A DNA stretch of 64,000 bases from UBA288 sp050178135. GTDB taxonomy: Archaea > Halobacteriota > Methanomicrobia > Methanomicrobiales > Methanospirillaceae. The stretch is from positions 12,602-76,601 of the forward strand of contig JBFXGJ010000006.1 of the NCBI GenBank assembly GCA_050178135.1, read 5' to 3'. The notes beneath the pieces were generated by a model. It did no database searches. It worked only from the letters and a program-made list of their open reading frames with translations, and was not told the origin of the DNA. Shown piece by piece: positions 1 to 7,814 of the stretch; position 1 is the first letter of the stretch; the number at the start of each line of letters is the position of its first letter. Position numbers and translations under genes: made by a program.

Positions 1-699
1 CTGGTCACAGGTCGAAAGGAGGATACCATCGGGGCCCATTGAGGCAACGACGACCTCGACGCCGGCATCGAGCGGCTCTTCGCTTGCGACGAGGACGTCT
101 TCAATCCCTTTCAGGGGTCGGCCGACAAGCTCCGAGAGTTCGTGGACGTTCGGCTTGATTGCGAATGGCTGTCCACGTATCCCTCCGTTGAGGGCCTCTC
201 CGTCCGCGTCGAGGAGCACCCGGCAACCGATATCACGACCTATCTCAATGCATTTTCGGTAGATGGCCGGCTTGATGTTTGGTGGGAGGGAGCCCCCGAT
301 CGTGAGAAATTCTGGGTCGGGAAGGTTCCGAAGCTGCCGGAGCAGGGACATGATCGCCGATGGTTCAACCTCGGGTCCTTTTGAGTTCAGGAGCATCTGG
401 CAGTCCGAGGAGTGTTGCCGGATCACGATGTTTGAGCGGGTGTCACCTGCGATTCGGATAAATGAGCAGTGCACACCCTCCCCGATCAGCAGGGCTTCAA
501 GCTCGTCACCTCGGAAACCTCCGATGAAACCGAGCGCGACGTTCGGAGTTCCAAGGGCGGTCAGGACCTTCGAGACACCAATCCCCTTTCCGCCAGGAAA
601 CCTGAACTCCTCGACGATCCTGTTCGCAATGTCGCAGCTCAGATTGTCCACGTGGATTGTCCGGTCAAGGGCCGGGTTCAATGTGAGCGTGTATATCAT
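1..699 (-). CDS. PfkB-family sugar kinase, 1-phosphofructokinase-like (3' end outside window)
   Basis: Reading the minus strand from the ATG at 699 gives an open frame that runs off the window edge, about 233 codons. It opens MIYTLTLNPALDRTI, the usual start of 1-phosphofructokinase/tagatose-6-phosphate kinase members of the ribokinase (PfkB) family, followed by the glycine-rich substrate-side motif PGGKGIGVSKVLTALG near residue 38. The C-terminal PfkB signature with the catalytic Asp lies beyond the window. Members phosphorylate a sugar phosphate or related alcohol with ATP; the exact substrate cannot be told. The gene diverges from the NHL-repeat gene. The family is secure, the specificity is not. 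Confidence 0.85.
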   Translation of the reverse strand, partial: MIYTLTLNPALDRTIHVDNLSCDIANRIVEEFRFPGGKGIGVSKVLTALGTPNVALGFIGGFRGDELEALLIGEGVHCSFIRIAGDTRSNIVIRQHSSDCQMLLNSKGPEVEPSAIMSLLRQLRNLPDPEFLTIGGSLPPNIKPAIYRKCIEIGRDIGCRVLLDADGEALNGGIRGQPFAIKPNVHELSELVGRPLKGIEDVLVASEEPLDAGVEVVVASMGPDGILLSTCDQ

Positions 700-1042
700 G
701 GTTCATCGATTGTGCTGATTGTCAACGGGGTGTATTATCAGGGTTTCGGCATGGTGGATTGGTTCGTGTTTATCCAGGCAGAGGATGGGTGCCACTCCGG
801 GCCAGGATGAGTAAAAGAGAGAGTGAAAGGTGTGCCGAATCCAGATCCCGCCATCTCCAGTTCCTCACACTCTGCGGTGCCGTTTTTTAATAACTCATTC
901 GAGTTCGTCTCATCGCGGAAATACCTATTACGATTACAAACGAGTTGTGACAAATTATCGTCACTATTTCTCCAATTTCTGTCCCATTGCAGACAAAAAG
1001 GAAAGAAATATTTATCTAACCATCAAGGAGAAGACAGGACTG
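700..1042. promoter_or_regulatory. Divergent intergenic region with TATA box for the NHL-repeat gene
   Basis: These 340 bases separate two divergent genes. Open frames across it are short and do not look like protein. An AT-rich stretch at about 1003-1018 (AAATATTTATCTAA) resembles an archaeal TATA box and would start transcription close to 1036-1040, just before the GTG start at 1043. AAGGAG at 1025-1030 would then lie at or before the RNA start, so whether it serves as a ribosome site is unclear. Nothing else was recognised. Confidence 0.45.
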
Positions 1043-1708
1043 GTGATAGATGTGACAGTTGATACGGGAGTTGGGGAGAAGGTAGGAGTGGCGGTTGACG
1101 GCGCTGGGAACGTCTTCATGATGGACCCGGCAACGGGCCGCATCGAGAAATACACGTCCGATGGCACCCTCATTGCCCGATGGGGTTTCGAGAGCCCCGA
1201 GGCGGTGCAGCCCAATAGGGGGATCGGTGTATCGGTGGACGGCGCAGGAAACGTATTCCTGCTCGATGCCGAGAAGAGCAGGATCCAGAAGTACTCGTCT
1301 GATGGCAGACTGATCGGCGCCTGGGGATTTGGGGAACCAGCACAGAGCGCCTCCGAAAAGACTGATTCTGCACCTGAAGTGCCCGGCAAGGGCGTTGACA
1401 CGGCGAAAGCGGCTACATCCGCCGTAACCGGAGCGGCAACGGATGTTGCCGGCAAGGGCGTCGATACGGCGAAAGCGGCTACATCGGCCGTAACCGGAGC
1501 GGCAACGGATGTTGCCGGCAAGGGCGTTGACACGGCGAAAGCGGCTACATCGGCCGTAACCGGAGCGGCAACCGGTGTCGTTGGCAAGGGCGTCGATGTG
1601 GCGAAGGCGGCTGGTGGTTTTGCGAGCGCTCCCGGTGATGGACTGAAACAGCCCGTCAAACCGAAGGAGGAGAAAGAGAAAAAACGTCCCTGGTGGAAGT
1701 TCTGGTAG
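1043..1708 (+). CDS. NHL-repeat protein with 22-residue amphipathic repeats and Trp-rich C-terminus
   Basis: About 221 residues from the GTG at 1043. This start is preferred over the longer frame from 830 because the TATA box and AAGGAG lie just upstream and the extra N-terminal residues look like translated noncoding DNA. Residues 8-100 hold two NHL-like beta-propeller blades, each with VDGAGNVF followed by RIEKYTSDG or RIQKYSSDG. Next come three near-identical 22-residue units (GKGVDTAKAATSAVTGAATD core) and a partial fourth, built on an 11-residue rhythm as in LEA or apolipoprotein helices. The tail is Lys/Glu-rich and ends RPWWKFW. Two blades cannot close a propeller alone, so the protein may oligomerise. 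No enzymatic motif is seen; function unknown. Confidence 0.7.
   Translation: MIDVTVDTGVGEKVGVAVDGAGNVFMMDPATGRIEKYTSDGTLIARWGFESPEAVQPNRGIGVSVDGAGNVFLLDAEKSRIQKYSSDGRLIGAWGFGEPAQSASEKTDSAPEVPGKGVDTAKAATSAVTGAATDVAGKGVDTAKAATSAVTGAATDVAGKGVDTAKAATSAVTGAATGVVGKGVDVAKAAGGFASAPGDGLKQPVKPKEEKEKKRPWWKFW
1385..1612 (+). repeat. 66-bp in-frame tandem repeat, 3.5 copies
   Basis: Units begin at 1385, 1451, 1517 and 1583 (last one partial), each starting GGCAAGGGCGT. Copies 1-3 are nearly identical at the DNA level, which suggests recent expansion or gene conversion. The 66-bp period keeps the reading frame and encodes the 22-residue helical unit of the NHL-repeat protein. Confidence 0.9.
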
Positions 1709-1755
1709 TTCCAAAAACCCGGTGATCGTGAAATCTACCTCAAGGGACTGACCAG

Positions 1756-1786
1756 ACGCCCTCCGGGGCCATCCTCTTTTTTTATT
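1756..1786 (+). terminator. Probable T-run terminator after the NHL-repeat gene
   Basis: A GC-rich stretch is followed by seven T at 1777-1783, the pattern of archaeal factor-independent termination. It lies about 50 bases after the stop codon. No strong hairpin is evident. Confidence 0.4.
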
Positions 1787-1885
1787 TCTATTCTCATGGC
1801 CGGGATTACGGGACTCGTCTACTTGCGAATGTTGAGAACGTCCCTGGGGAAAATACCAGCCTGTGCTGTAGGAAAAAAGGGGAAT

Positions 1886-3937
1886 TTAGATGTAGAGCGT
1901 CGCGAGCACGAGGGTCGTGGTCGCGAGGAGCTTGACGAGCACGTGAAGCGAGGGGCCGGCTGTGTCCTTGAACGGATCACCAACTGTGTCGCCCACGACT
2001 GCTGCTTTGTGCGTCTCCGAGCCCTTTCCACCGTATTCACCCGACTCGATGAACTTCTTAACATTATCCCAGGCACCGCCTGAGTTGTTGAGCACGAGCG
2101 CGAGCATGATGCCGACGATCGTCGCGACCATCAAAAAGCCTGCCATCGCTTCGTACTTCAGGAAGTATCCGACGAGGACGGGGAAGACGATTGCCAAGAC
2201 ACCAGGTGCCACCATGTTCTTCAGCGCGCCGCGGGTGGTGATGTCAACGCAGCTACCGTAGTCGGGCTTCACCGTGCCGGCGAGGATTCCGGGGTTCTTA
2301 AACTGCCTCCGGACCTCCTCGATGATGTACTGGGCAGTCTTGCCGACGGCGCTGATGGCGAGGGAGGCGAAGACAAAGATCAGCATCGCGCCGAAGAGCG
2401 CACCGACGAAGACAGGGAGGCTCGCCAGGTTGACTATCTCGAACGGCTTACCGATCAAGATCGTGATCTCCGACATGTAGGCGTTGAAGAGCAGGAACGC
2501 GGAGAGCGCTGCCGAACCGACGGCGTAGCCCTTGGTGAGCGCCTTGGTCGTGTTGCCGGCGGAGTCGAGCGCGGCGATCCGGTCGATCACCTCGTCGGTC
2601 TCCCCTGACATCTCGACGATACCGCCCGCGTTGTCGACGATAGGACCGAAGGTGTCCATCGCCAGGATGTAGGCGACCGGTGCGAGCATCCCGATGGTCG
2701 CCACGGCTGTCCCGTAGAGGCCACCATTCGTGACACCGGACATCTCACCGCAGTAATATGCGGCAAGGAGCGCGCCGCCGATCGAGATCGCTGCAATTCC
2801 AGTCGTCTCGAACCCGACCGAGATACCCGAGATGATGTTCGTTGCCGCTCCTGTCACCGATGATTTTGCCATGTCCTTGACTGGCCTGTACCTGCTATCG
2901 GTGTAGTAGAGAGTCAGGTAGAGGAAGATCACCGAAAGGACGATCCCGATCACGGCTGCATAGAAGAACCAGATATTTCCGAGCAGCCACTGGATCGCGA
3001 AGTACATGAAGACCGCAGACAGGAGTGCGGTGATGTAGTAACCGCGGTTCAGTGCGTCCATGGGATTCCCGGAGTTTCCGGAGGACTCGGTGACCGACAG
3101 GATTCCAATGATCGTCGCGATCAGGCCGAGCGAGCCCGCCACGAGGGGAAAGAGCACGCCGTTCACGCCGAAGACGGAGAAGAGCGCTACGCCCAGGATC
3201 ATCGCACCGATGTTCTCAGCGACCGTTGACTCGAAAAGGTCGGCGCCACGTCCGGCGCAGTCCCCAACGTTATCGCCGACGAGGTCAGCGATAACCGCAG
3301 GGTTGCGGGGGTCGTCCTCGGGAATACCGGCCTCGACCTTGCCCACGAGGTCCGCACCGACGTCTGCCGCCTTCGTGTAGATCCCTCCACCAAGCTGGGC
3401 GAAGAGGGCGATGAACGACGCACCGAAGCCGAATCCAACGATCAGCGAGGGGGTTCGCTCAGGGTCGCCGCCGAGCAGCGTGAAGACGATCGCGACACCG
3501 AGCAGGGAGAGCGATACTATCGTCAGACCGGAGACGGCTCCACCGCGCAGAGCGACGACGATCGCCTTGCCGAGACTGGTCCGGGCAGCAGCCGCAGAAC
3601 GGAGGTTTGCGTGGACGCTGGTCCACATCCCGATGATACCGGCGACCCCCGAAAGGGTCGCGCCAAACACGAATGCGATCGCTGTGGGGATCGCAAGATC
3701 AGCCCTCCCGGTGAAGAAGAATATTCCGACCAGGAGTAGAGCTGTTACGACTCCGAGAATGGCAATCGTCGTGTACTGGCGGCGAAGGAAAGCCTTTGCT
3801 CCCTCCTTGATTGCGGCGGCTACCTCACGCATCCCTGGCGTGCCTGTATCGGCCCGCATCACCTGCATTGCAAAGATTCCGGCCACCACGAGCGCAATAA
3901 CGCCGATGGCACCGGTCAGCACCAATTGTATGTACAT
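1886..3937 (-). CDS. hppA: Membrane-bound proton-translocating pyrophosphatase, K+-independent type
   Basis: Hydrolyses PPi to phosphate and uses the energy to pump H+ across the cytoplasmic membrane. The 683-residue length and about 16 hydrophobic segments match the family. The PPi-binding signature DVGADLVGK is at residues 192-200, followed by the acidic loop DLVGDNVGDCAGRGADLFES. At 461-466 the sequence reads GNTTKA; Lys in this position (465), in place of Ala, marks the K+-independent H+-pumping subfamily. The start ATG fits the first membrane helix. It stands alone, about 100 bases from the next gene. In a methanogen it would recover energy from biosynthetic PPi. Identification is secure. 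Confidence 0.97.
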   Translation of the reverse strand: MYIQLVLTGAIGVIALVVAGIFAMQVMRADTGTPGMREVAAAIKEGAKAFLRRQYTTIAILGVVTALLLVGIFFFTGRADLAIPTAIAFVFGATLSGVAGIIGMWTSVHANLRSAAAARTSLGKAIVVALRGGAVSGLTIVSLSLLGVAIVFTLLGGDPERTPSLIVGFGFGASFIALFAQLGGGIYTKAADVGADLVGKVEAGIPEDDPRNPAVIADLVGDNVGDCAGRGADLFESTVAENIGAMILGVALFSVFGVNGVLFPLVAGSLGLIATIIGILSVTESSGNSGNPMDALNRGYYITALLSAVFMYFAIQWLLGNIWFFYAAVIGIVLSVIFLYLTLYYTDSRYRPVKDMAKSSVTGAATNIISGISVGFETTGIAAISIGGALLAAYYCGEMSGVTNGGLYGTAVATIGMLAPVAYILAMDTFGPIVDNAGGIVEMSGETDEVIDRIAALDSAGNTTKALTKGYAVGSAALSAFLLFNAYMSEITILIGKPFEIVNLASLPVFVGALFGAMLIFVFASLAISAVGKTAQYIIEEVRRQFKNPGILAGTVKPDYGSCVDITTRGALKNMVAPGVLAIVFPVLVGYFLKYEAMAGFLMVATIVGIMLALVLNNSGGAWDNVKKFIESGEYGGKGSETHKAAVVGDTVGDPFKDTAGPSLHVLVKLLATTTLVLATLYI

Positions 3938-4040
3938 GGGTCACCTCTCAGGCACTGTGTTGAACCTAGTAGGATTAATACTCAATGATAATTTTGCGAG
4001 ACTATAACTATCCCTCCTAGTGATAAAAAGGCTGACGGTT

Positions 4041-5099
4041 TTATTTCTCATCAACTGGAACTGGTTCAAGCTCTTCACGACACCGACCCCGCTCGATTTC
4101 CCGACGGACAACAAGGAGCGATCCGATCGCCCCTATGAGAATGTTATAATAATACAGCAGGGCCCGCCACAGAAGGACGAAGACTCCGACGATTGCAGAT
4201 GGCACTATCAGGGCGTAGAGCGATGTCGCCGAGATCTCGGCGATTCCCGAGGAGCCCGGTGTGAGCGGGACCATCATGACGATCGCGATGATCAGCTGGA
4301 AGAGGAACGACTCTGCTATGAAGGGAGGCTGTGCAAGTGCGATCAGGATCAGGGACGCAACGAAGAACTCCGACGCCCAGAATGCTGCCGTGCAGAGTCC
4401 ACCCGTGAATAGCCCACGCCGCCCCTCAGACGTGAAGTAAAGGAGACTGGCAAAGAGGTTGTCGGTCTCCTGGTTCGCGCTCGCGATCGCTTTTCTTATC
4501 CTCTCCCCGGGGAAGCGGAGCTCTGCCCAACCGAGGATGCGCATGACAAGGCGCTTGACCCGGTCTGGTCGACGAACGGCGAGTGCGAGGATCACGATCA
4601 GACCAACCATGAAGATCCACGCCACCCCCATCGCGATGATGATAGAGAGCGGAAGCGAGAGCCAGATCTTGCCGAGCGCGATGATGGCCACCACGCCCAT
4701 CAGGGAGAGGACGACTCCATCGAGTACTCGCTCCATTAGGACCACCGCGGTCGCATCACCGATCTTCATCCCGGACCGGTAGAGACCATGGATACGGACC
4801 GGCTCTCCGCCTGCCTGCCCCGGGGTGATCGCGCCGGCAAAAAGGTTCGCGGTCACGATGAGAAAGGCATACTTAGGGCAAACATGGTAGTGGAGTGCCT
4901 TTGAGAGCTCGGTGAGCCGGTACGCCCAGAAGACCAGGGAGAATGTGCGGAGGAGAAGTGCAAGGAGGAGGTAGACGGGGTTGAAGTCGAGCAGGAGTTC
5001 GAGCGTGGTCCGGTCAACCGTGAGGTACAGGACCACACCAAGTACGAGGAGCGAGAAGCCGATTGAGAACCACGTCCACCGTCTCTGGGTCCTGTCCAT
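4041..5099 (-). CDS. Flippase-like membrane protein (UPF0104/AglD-type lysylphosphatidylglycerol synthase TM domain)
   Basis: A 352-residue protein with about eight membrane segments. The motif ITPGQAGGEPVRIHGLYR near residue 90, followed by VVLMERVLDG, is typical of the UPF0104 membrane domain found in bacterial MprF and archaeal AglD-like proteins. Members move or modify lipid-linked substrates, such as polyprenol-linked sugars, but the archaeal proteins are mostly uncharacterised. The ATG at 5099 is chosen over the frame start at 5171 because the membrane domain begins there and AAGGT lies about 8 bases upstream. It sits just downstream of purB on the same strand, with no evident functional link. 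Confidence 0.8.
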   Translation of the reverse strand: MDRTQRRWTWFSIGFSLLVLGVVLYLTVDRTTLELLLDFNPVYLLLALLLRTFSLVFWAYRLTELSKALHYHVCPKYAFLIVTANLFAGAITPGQAGGEPVRIHGLYRSGMKIGDATAVVLMERVLDGVVLSLMGVVAIIALGKIWLSLPLSIIIAMGVAWIFMVGLIVILALAVRRPDRVKRLVMRILGWAELRFPGERIRKAIASANQETDNLFASLLYFTSEGRRGLFTGGLCTAAFWASEFFVASLILIALAQPPFIAESFLFQLIIAIVMMVPLTPGSSGIAEISATSLYALIVPSAIVGVFVLLWRALLYYYNILIGAIGSLLVVRREIERGRCREELEPVPVDEK

Positions 5100-5231
5100 C
5101 GCGACGGTACCTTGCACGTACTTCAACGGGGAATGACTTGAGTATGCCGGATACCGCGAACCGCCGCCCATGCAGCAGGCGAAGGTGCCGCCAGAAAGGA
5201 AGAAGTCTTCCTCTCAGGAATGAACCAAGGG

Positions 5232-6572
5232 TTAGAGGGCGCGCAGCTGGAGGCGTTCGATGAGCCGCTCGACCTGAACGATTGCGGTCCCCGTGTAGCG
5301 CCTGGGATCGAGGAGTGTCTCGATCTCGGAGGGCGCGATTAATGCAACGATCTCGGGGATCACCCCGAGCACCTCGGCAAGGGGTCGCCGGCTCTCACGG
5401 GCCTCCATCGAGGCAATCCGGATTCGCTCGTGGGCCACCTGCCTGTCCATCCCTCGCTGGGTAAGCGCGATCATCACGGATTCCGCCATGTTGACATCCT
5501 GGAGGATGTGCAGGTTTTGTTCGATCCTGTCCACGTGCAGGACCAGCCCGTCGAGGACGGTGGTCATCAGGCGGATGACGTGGTCGCACAGGACCGATGA
5601 CTCGGGAAAGAGGACGCGCTCGCAGGAGGAGTTTGTCAGATCGCGCTCGTCCCAGAGGGTGTTGTTCTGGAGAGCCGGCTCGACCATGGCCCGTATGATC
5701 CGTGCCAGGCCGGAAACCTGCTCGCTTCGGATCGGGTTGCGCTTATGCGGCATCGTCGAAGAACCGACCTGCCTGGCCCCGAATGCCTCCTCGACCTCCC
5801 CGATCTCGGAGCGCTGGAGGGATCTGACCTCGACCGCGATCTTGTCAAGGGTGGTGGCGACGTTCGCGAGCATGAAAAAGTACTCGGCATACCGGTCTCT
5901 CTGGATCACCTGGTTTGAGACTTCAACCGGCACCAATCCGAGAAGGGCCATCATCCGCACCTGTATCTCAGGGGCCTTCTCGCCGAGGGCCGCCTGCGTC
6001 CCGACGGCACCGGTCAGCTGCCCGACCTCGACACGTGGACGGAGCTCTTCGAGACGGTCGAGGTGGCGGCCAACCTCTGCCGCCCAAATTGCGAAACGGA
6101 GGCCGAAGGTAGTCGGAACCCCGATCTGCCCGTGGGTACGGCCCGCGCAGACCAGGTCACGGGTCTCATACGCCCGCCGGAGCAGGACACCCAGGAGCCG
6201 GCGCAGTTTCATCTCGATCAACGAGATGCTGGCCTTGAGCTGCAGCCCAGTTGCTGTGTCAAGCATGTCGTTCGAGGTCGCGCCCAGGTGGACGAACCGG
6301 CTCGACTCGCCGCACTCCTCGGAGATCGCCTTCACGATCGCCATCATGTCGTGGTTGATATCAGCCTCGATCTCCTTTGCTCGAGCGAGCGACGCTCGTC
6401 GTGCACCGGCTGCGATGGCGTCTGCCGCATCGACCGGGATCATCCCGACCTCTGCCTCGGCCCGGGCGAGTGCAACCTCGGCCGCCACGATCGCCTCGAA
6501 GCGGCGTTCTTCGCTCCAGACCTCGCGCATCTCGGGTGTGCCGTACCGGTACTCGATCGGATGGATCGCCAT
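5232..6572 (-). CDS. purB: Adenylosuccinate lyase
   Basis: Catalyses two steps of purine synthesis: SAICAR to AICAR plus fumarate, and adenylosuccinate to AMP plus fumarate. The 446-residue length is normal. The start MAIHPIEYRYGTPEM is the conserved N-terminus, which places the ATG at 6572; the open frame upstream of it is read-through antisense to the radical SAM gene. HLGATSNDM and the fumarase/aspartase-superfamily signature SSTMPHKRNP (middle of the protein) are intact, as is AGRTHGQ with the catalytic His. The radical SAM gene diverges 45 bases away; a TTTTTATTC element near 6598 suggests a short or absent 5' leader. Confidence 0.97.
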   Translation of the reverse strand: MAIHPIEYRYGTPEMREVWSEERRFEAIVAAEVALARAEAEVGMIPVDAADAIAAGARRASLARAKEIEADINHDMMAIVKAISEECGESSRFVHLGATSNDMLDTATGLQLKASISLIEMKLRRLLGVLLRRAYETRDLVCAGRTHGQIGVPTTFGLRFAIWAAEVGRHLDRLEELRPRVEVGQLTGAVGTQAALGEKAPEIQVRMMALLGLVPVEVSNQVIQRDRYAEYFFMLANVATTLDKIAVEVRSLQRSEIGEVEEAFGARQVGSSTMPHKRNPIRSEQVSGLARIIRAMVEPALQNNTLWDERDLTNSSCERVLFPESSVLCDHVIRLMTTVLDGLVLHVDRIEQNLHILQDVNMAESVMIALTQRGMDRQVAHERIRIASMEARESRRPLAEVLGVIPEIVALIAPSEIETLLDPRRYTGTAIVQVERLIERLQLRAL

Positions 6573-6617
6573 GATGCCAGTATATTCGCCTCGGCAGAAT
6601 AAAAAGAGGGGCTGGAT

Positions 6618-7769
6618 GTGCCGATGCCTATTTCGGAGTGTGGGTCGACCCGTAGTGGACGGATGTTCTGGCACCTGATCCTGACCGACGAGTGCAACCT
6701 CTGCTGCTCCTACTGCCGGGCGAAGGCCTTTGAGCCCTGTAGCGAGCCCGCACAGCAGTTCGCCTACGACCCTGATCTCCCGGTTGACCTGGCCGTAGTC
6801 CCAGACGAGCTTGCCACTTTTCTCGCACGCGATCCCGATCCCACCCTGACCTTCTACGGGGGCGAACCTCTTCTCCGCGCGGACCTCGTCAACGACGTGA
6901 TGGCGCGCGTGTCGAACTGCCGGTTCATGCTCCAGACCAATGGTCTCCTGCTGGACCGCCTTTCTCCGGACCTGCTGCAACGGTTCCACACGGTTCTCGT
7001 CTCGATCGACGGTCCAGAATCCCTGACAGATCGGCACCGGGGTGCCGGTGTCTACGCACGGGTCCTCGCGAACGTCGAGAGGATGATCGATGCCGGGTTT
7101 CACGGTGAGCTGATCGCCCGCATGACCGTCGACGAGGCGACAGATATCGAGACCGCGGTTCTTCACTGTGATTCCCTGCCATTTTCCGGGGTCCACTGGC
7201 AGATCGATGCAAACTTCTGGGGGGACTACTTCCGACGAGACTTTGGCAGCTGGGTCGAGCGTTCCTATAACCCGGGTATCCGGAGGCTCGTTGAATCCTG
7301 GGTCGAGCGAATCGAGGCTGGCCAGGTGCTCCGGTGGTACCCGTTTCTTGACACAACGGAGGATCTCTTGGCTGAACGATCGTCCCTCCTTCGATGTGGG
7401 TCGGGGCACGCAAACTACACCATCCAGACAGACGGTCGTATCGTCCCATGCCCCACCATGACCGGGATGCCTGACTTCTATCTGGGGCATATCGGGAATT
7501 CCGATCCACTCCACCTGCCCCGCGTCCCGGTCGAAGGGGACTGTGTGGGTTGCGATATAGTCTCCTTCTGCGGCGGGCGGTGTTTGTACTCGGCGGTAAC
7601 AGAACCCTGGCCTGCAGAGTACCGGGCTGTCGTCTGCGGCACAGTGCGGTGCCTGCACGAGGCCCTCCACCTGGCCTTGCCGAGGGTGCGTGTTGCGCTT
7701 GACAACGGGACCGTTTCGCCGGCAGATTTCGCCCACGTCAAGTACAACGGTTGCGAGATCATCCCGTGA
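6618..7769 (+). CDS. SPASM-type radical SAM enzyme, AF1577-like
   Basis: A radical SAM protein of 383 residues. The 4Fe-4S motif CX3CX2C is C26-C30-C33 (ECNLCCSYC), followed by the SAM-contact FYGGEPLL. The C-terminal third holds a cysteine-rich SPASM-like region (RCGSGHANY, VPCPTM, GDCVGCDIVSFCGGRC, VCGTVRC) expected to bind further Fe-S clusters. This architecture is typical of enzymes that modify ribosomal peptides, and the order of motifs recalls the archaeal AF1577 family. The GTG at 6618 follows GAGGGG by six bases; ATG at 6624 or 6663 are alternatives. No obvious small substrate peptide gene lies beside it. The stop abuts the helicase gene, so the two may be cotranscribed. Confidence 0.82.
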   Translation: MPMPISECGSTRSGRMFWHLILTDECNLCCSYCRAKAFEPCSEPAQQFAYDPDLPVDLAVVPDELATFLARDPDPTLTFYGGEPLLRADLVNDVMARVSNCRFMLQTNGLLLDRLSPDLLQRFHTVLVSIDGPESLTDRHRGAGVYARVLANVERMIDAGFHGELIARMTVDEATDIETAVLHCDSLPFSGVHWQIDANFWGDYFRRDFGSWVERSYNPGIRRLVESWVERIEAGQVLRWYPFLDTTEDLLAERSSLLRCGSGHANYTIQTDGRIVPCPTMTGMPDFYLGHIGNSDPLHLPRVPVEGDCVGCDIVSFCGGRCLYSAVTEPWPAEYRAVVCGTVRCLHEALHLALPRVRVALDNGTVSPADFAHVKYNGCEIIP

Positions 7770-7814
7770 GATGCTGTGCCAATAGAGCAAAGCCCTGCGA
7801 GAGCCCACGTTGTA

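Noticed and set aside
830..1042. A 71-codon N-terminal extension of the NHL-repeat protein
   Set aside because: It contains the TATA box and AAGGAG site and its residues do not look like a protein domain.
1385..1612. A CRISPR-like array
   Set aside because: The repeats are contiguous, without spacers, in frame and protein-coding.
1012..1714. Long minus-strand frames opposite the NHL-repeat gene
   Set aside because: They are antisense shadows produced by the repetitive GC-rich coding sequence.
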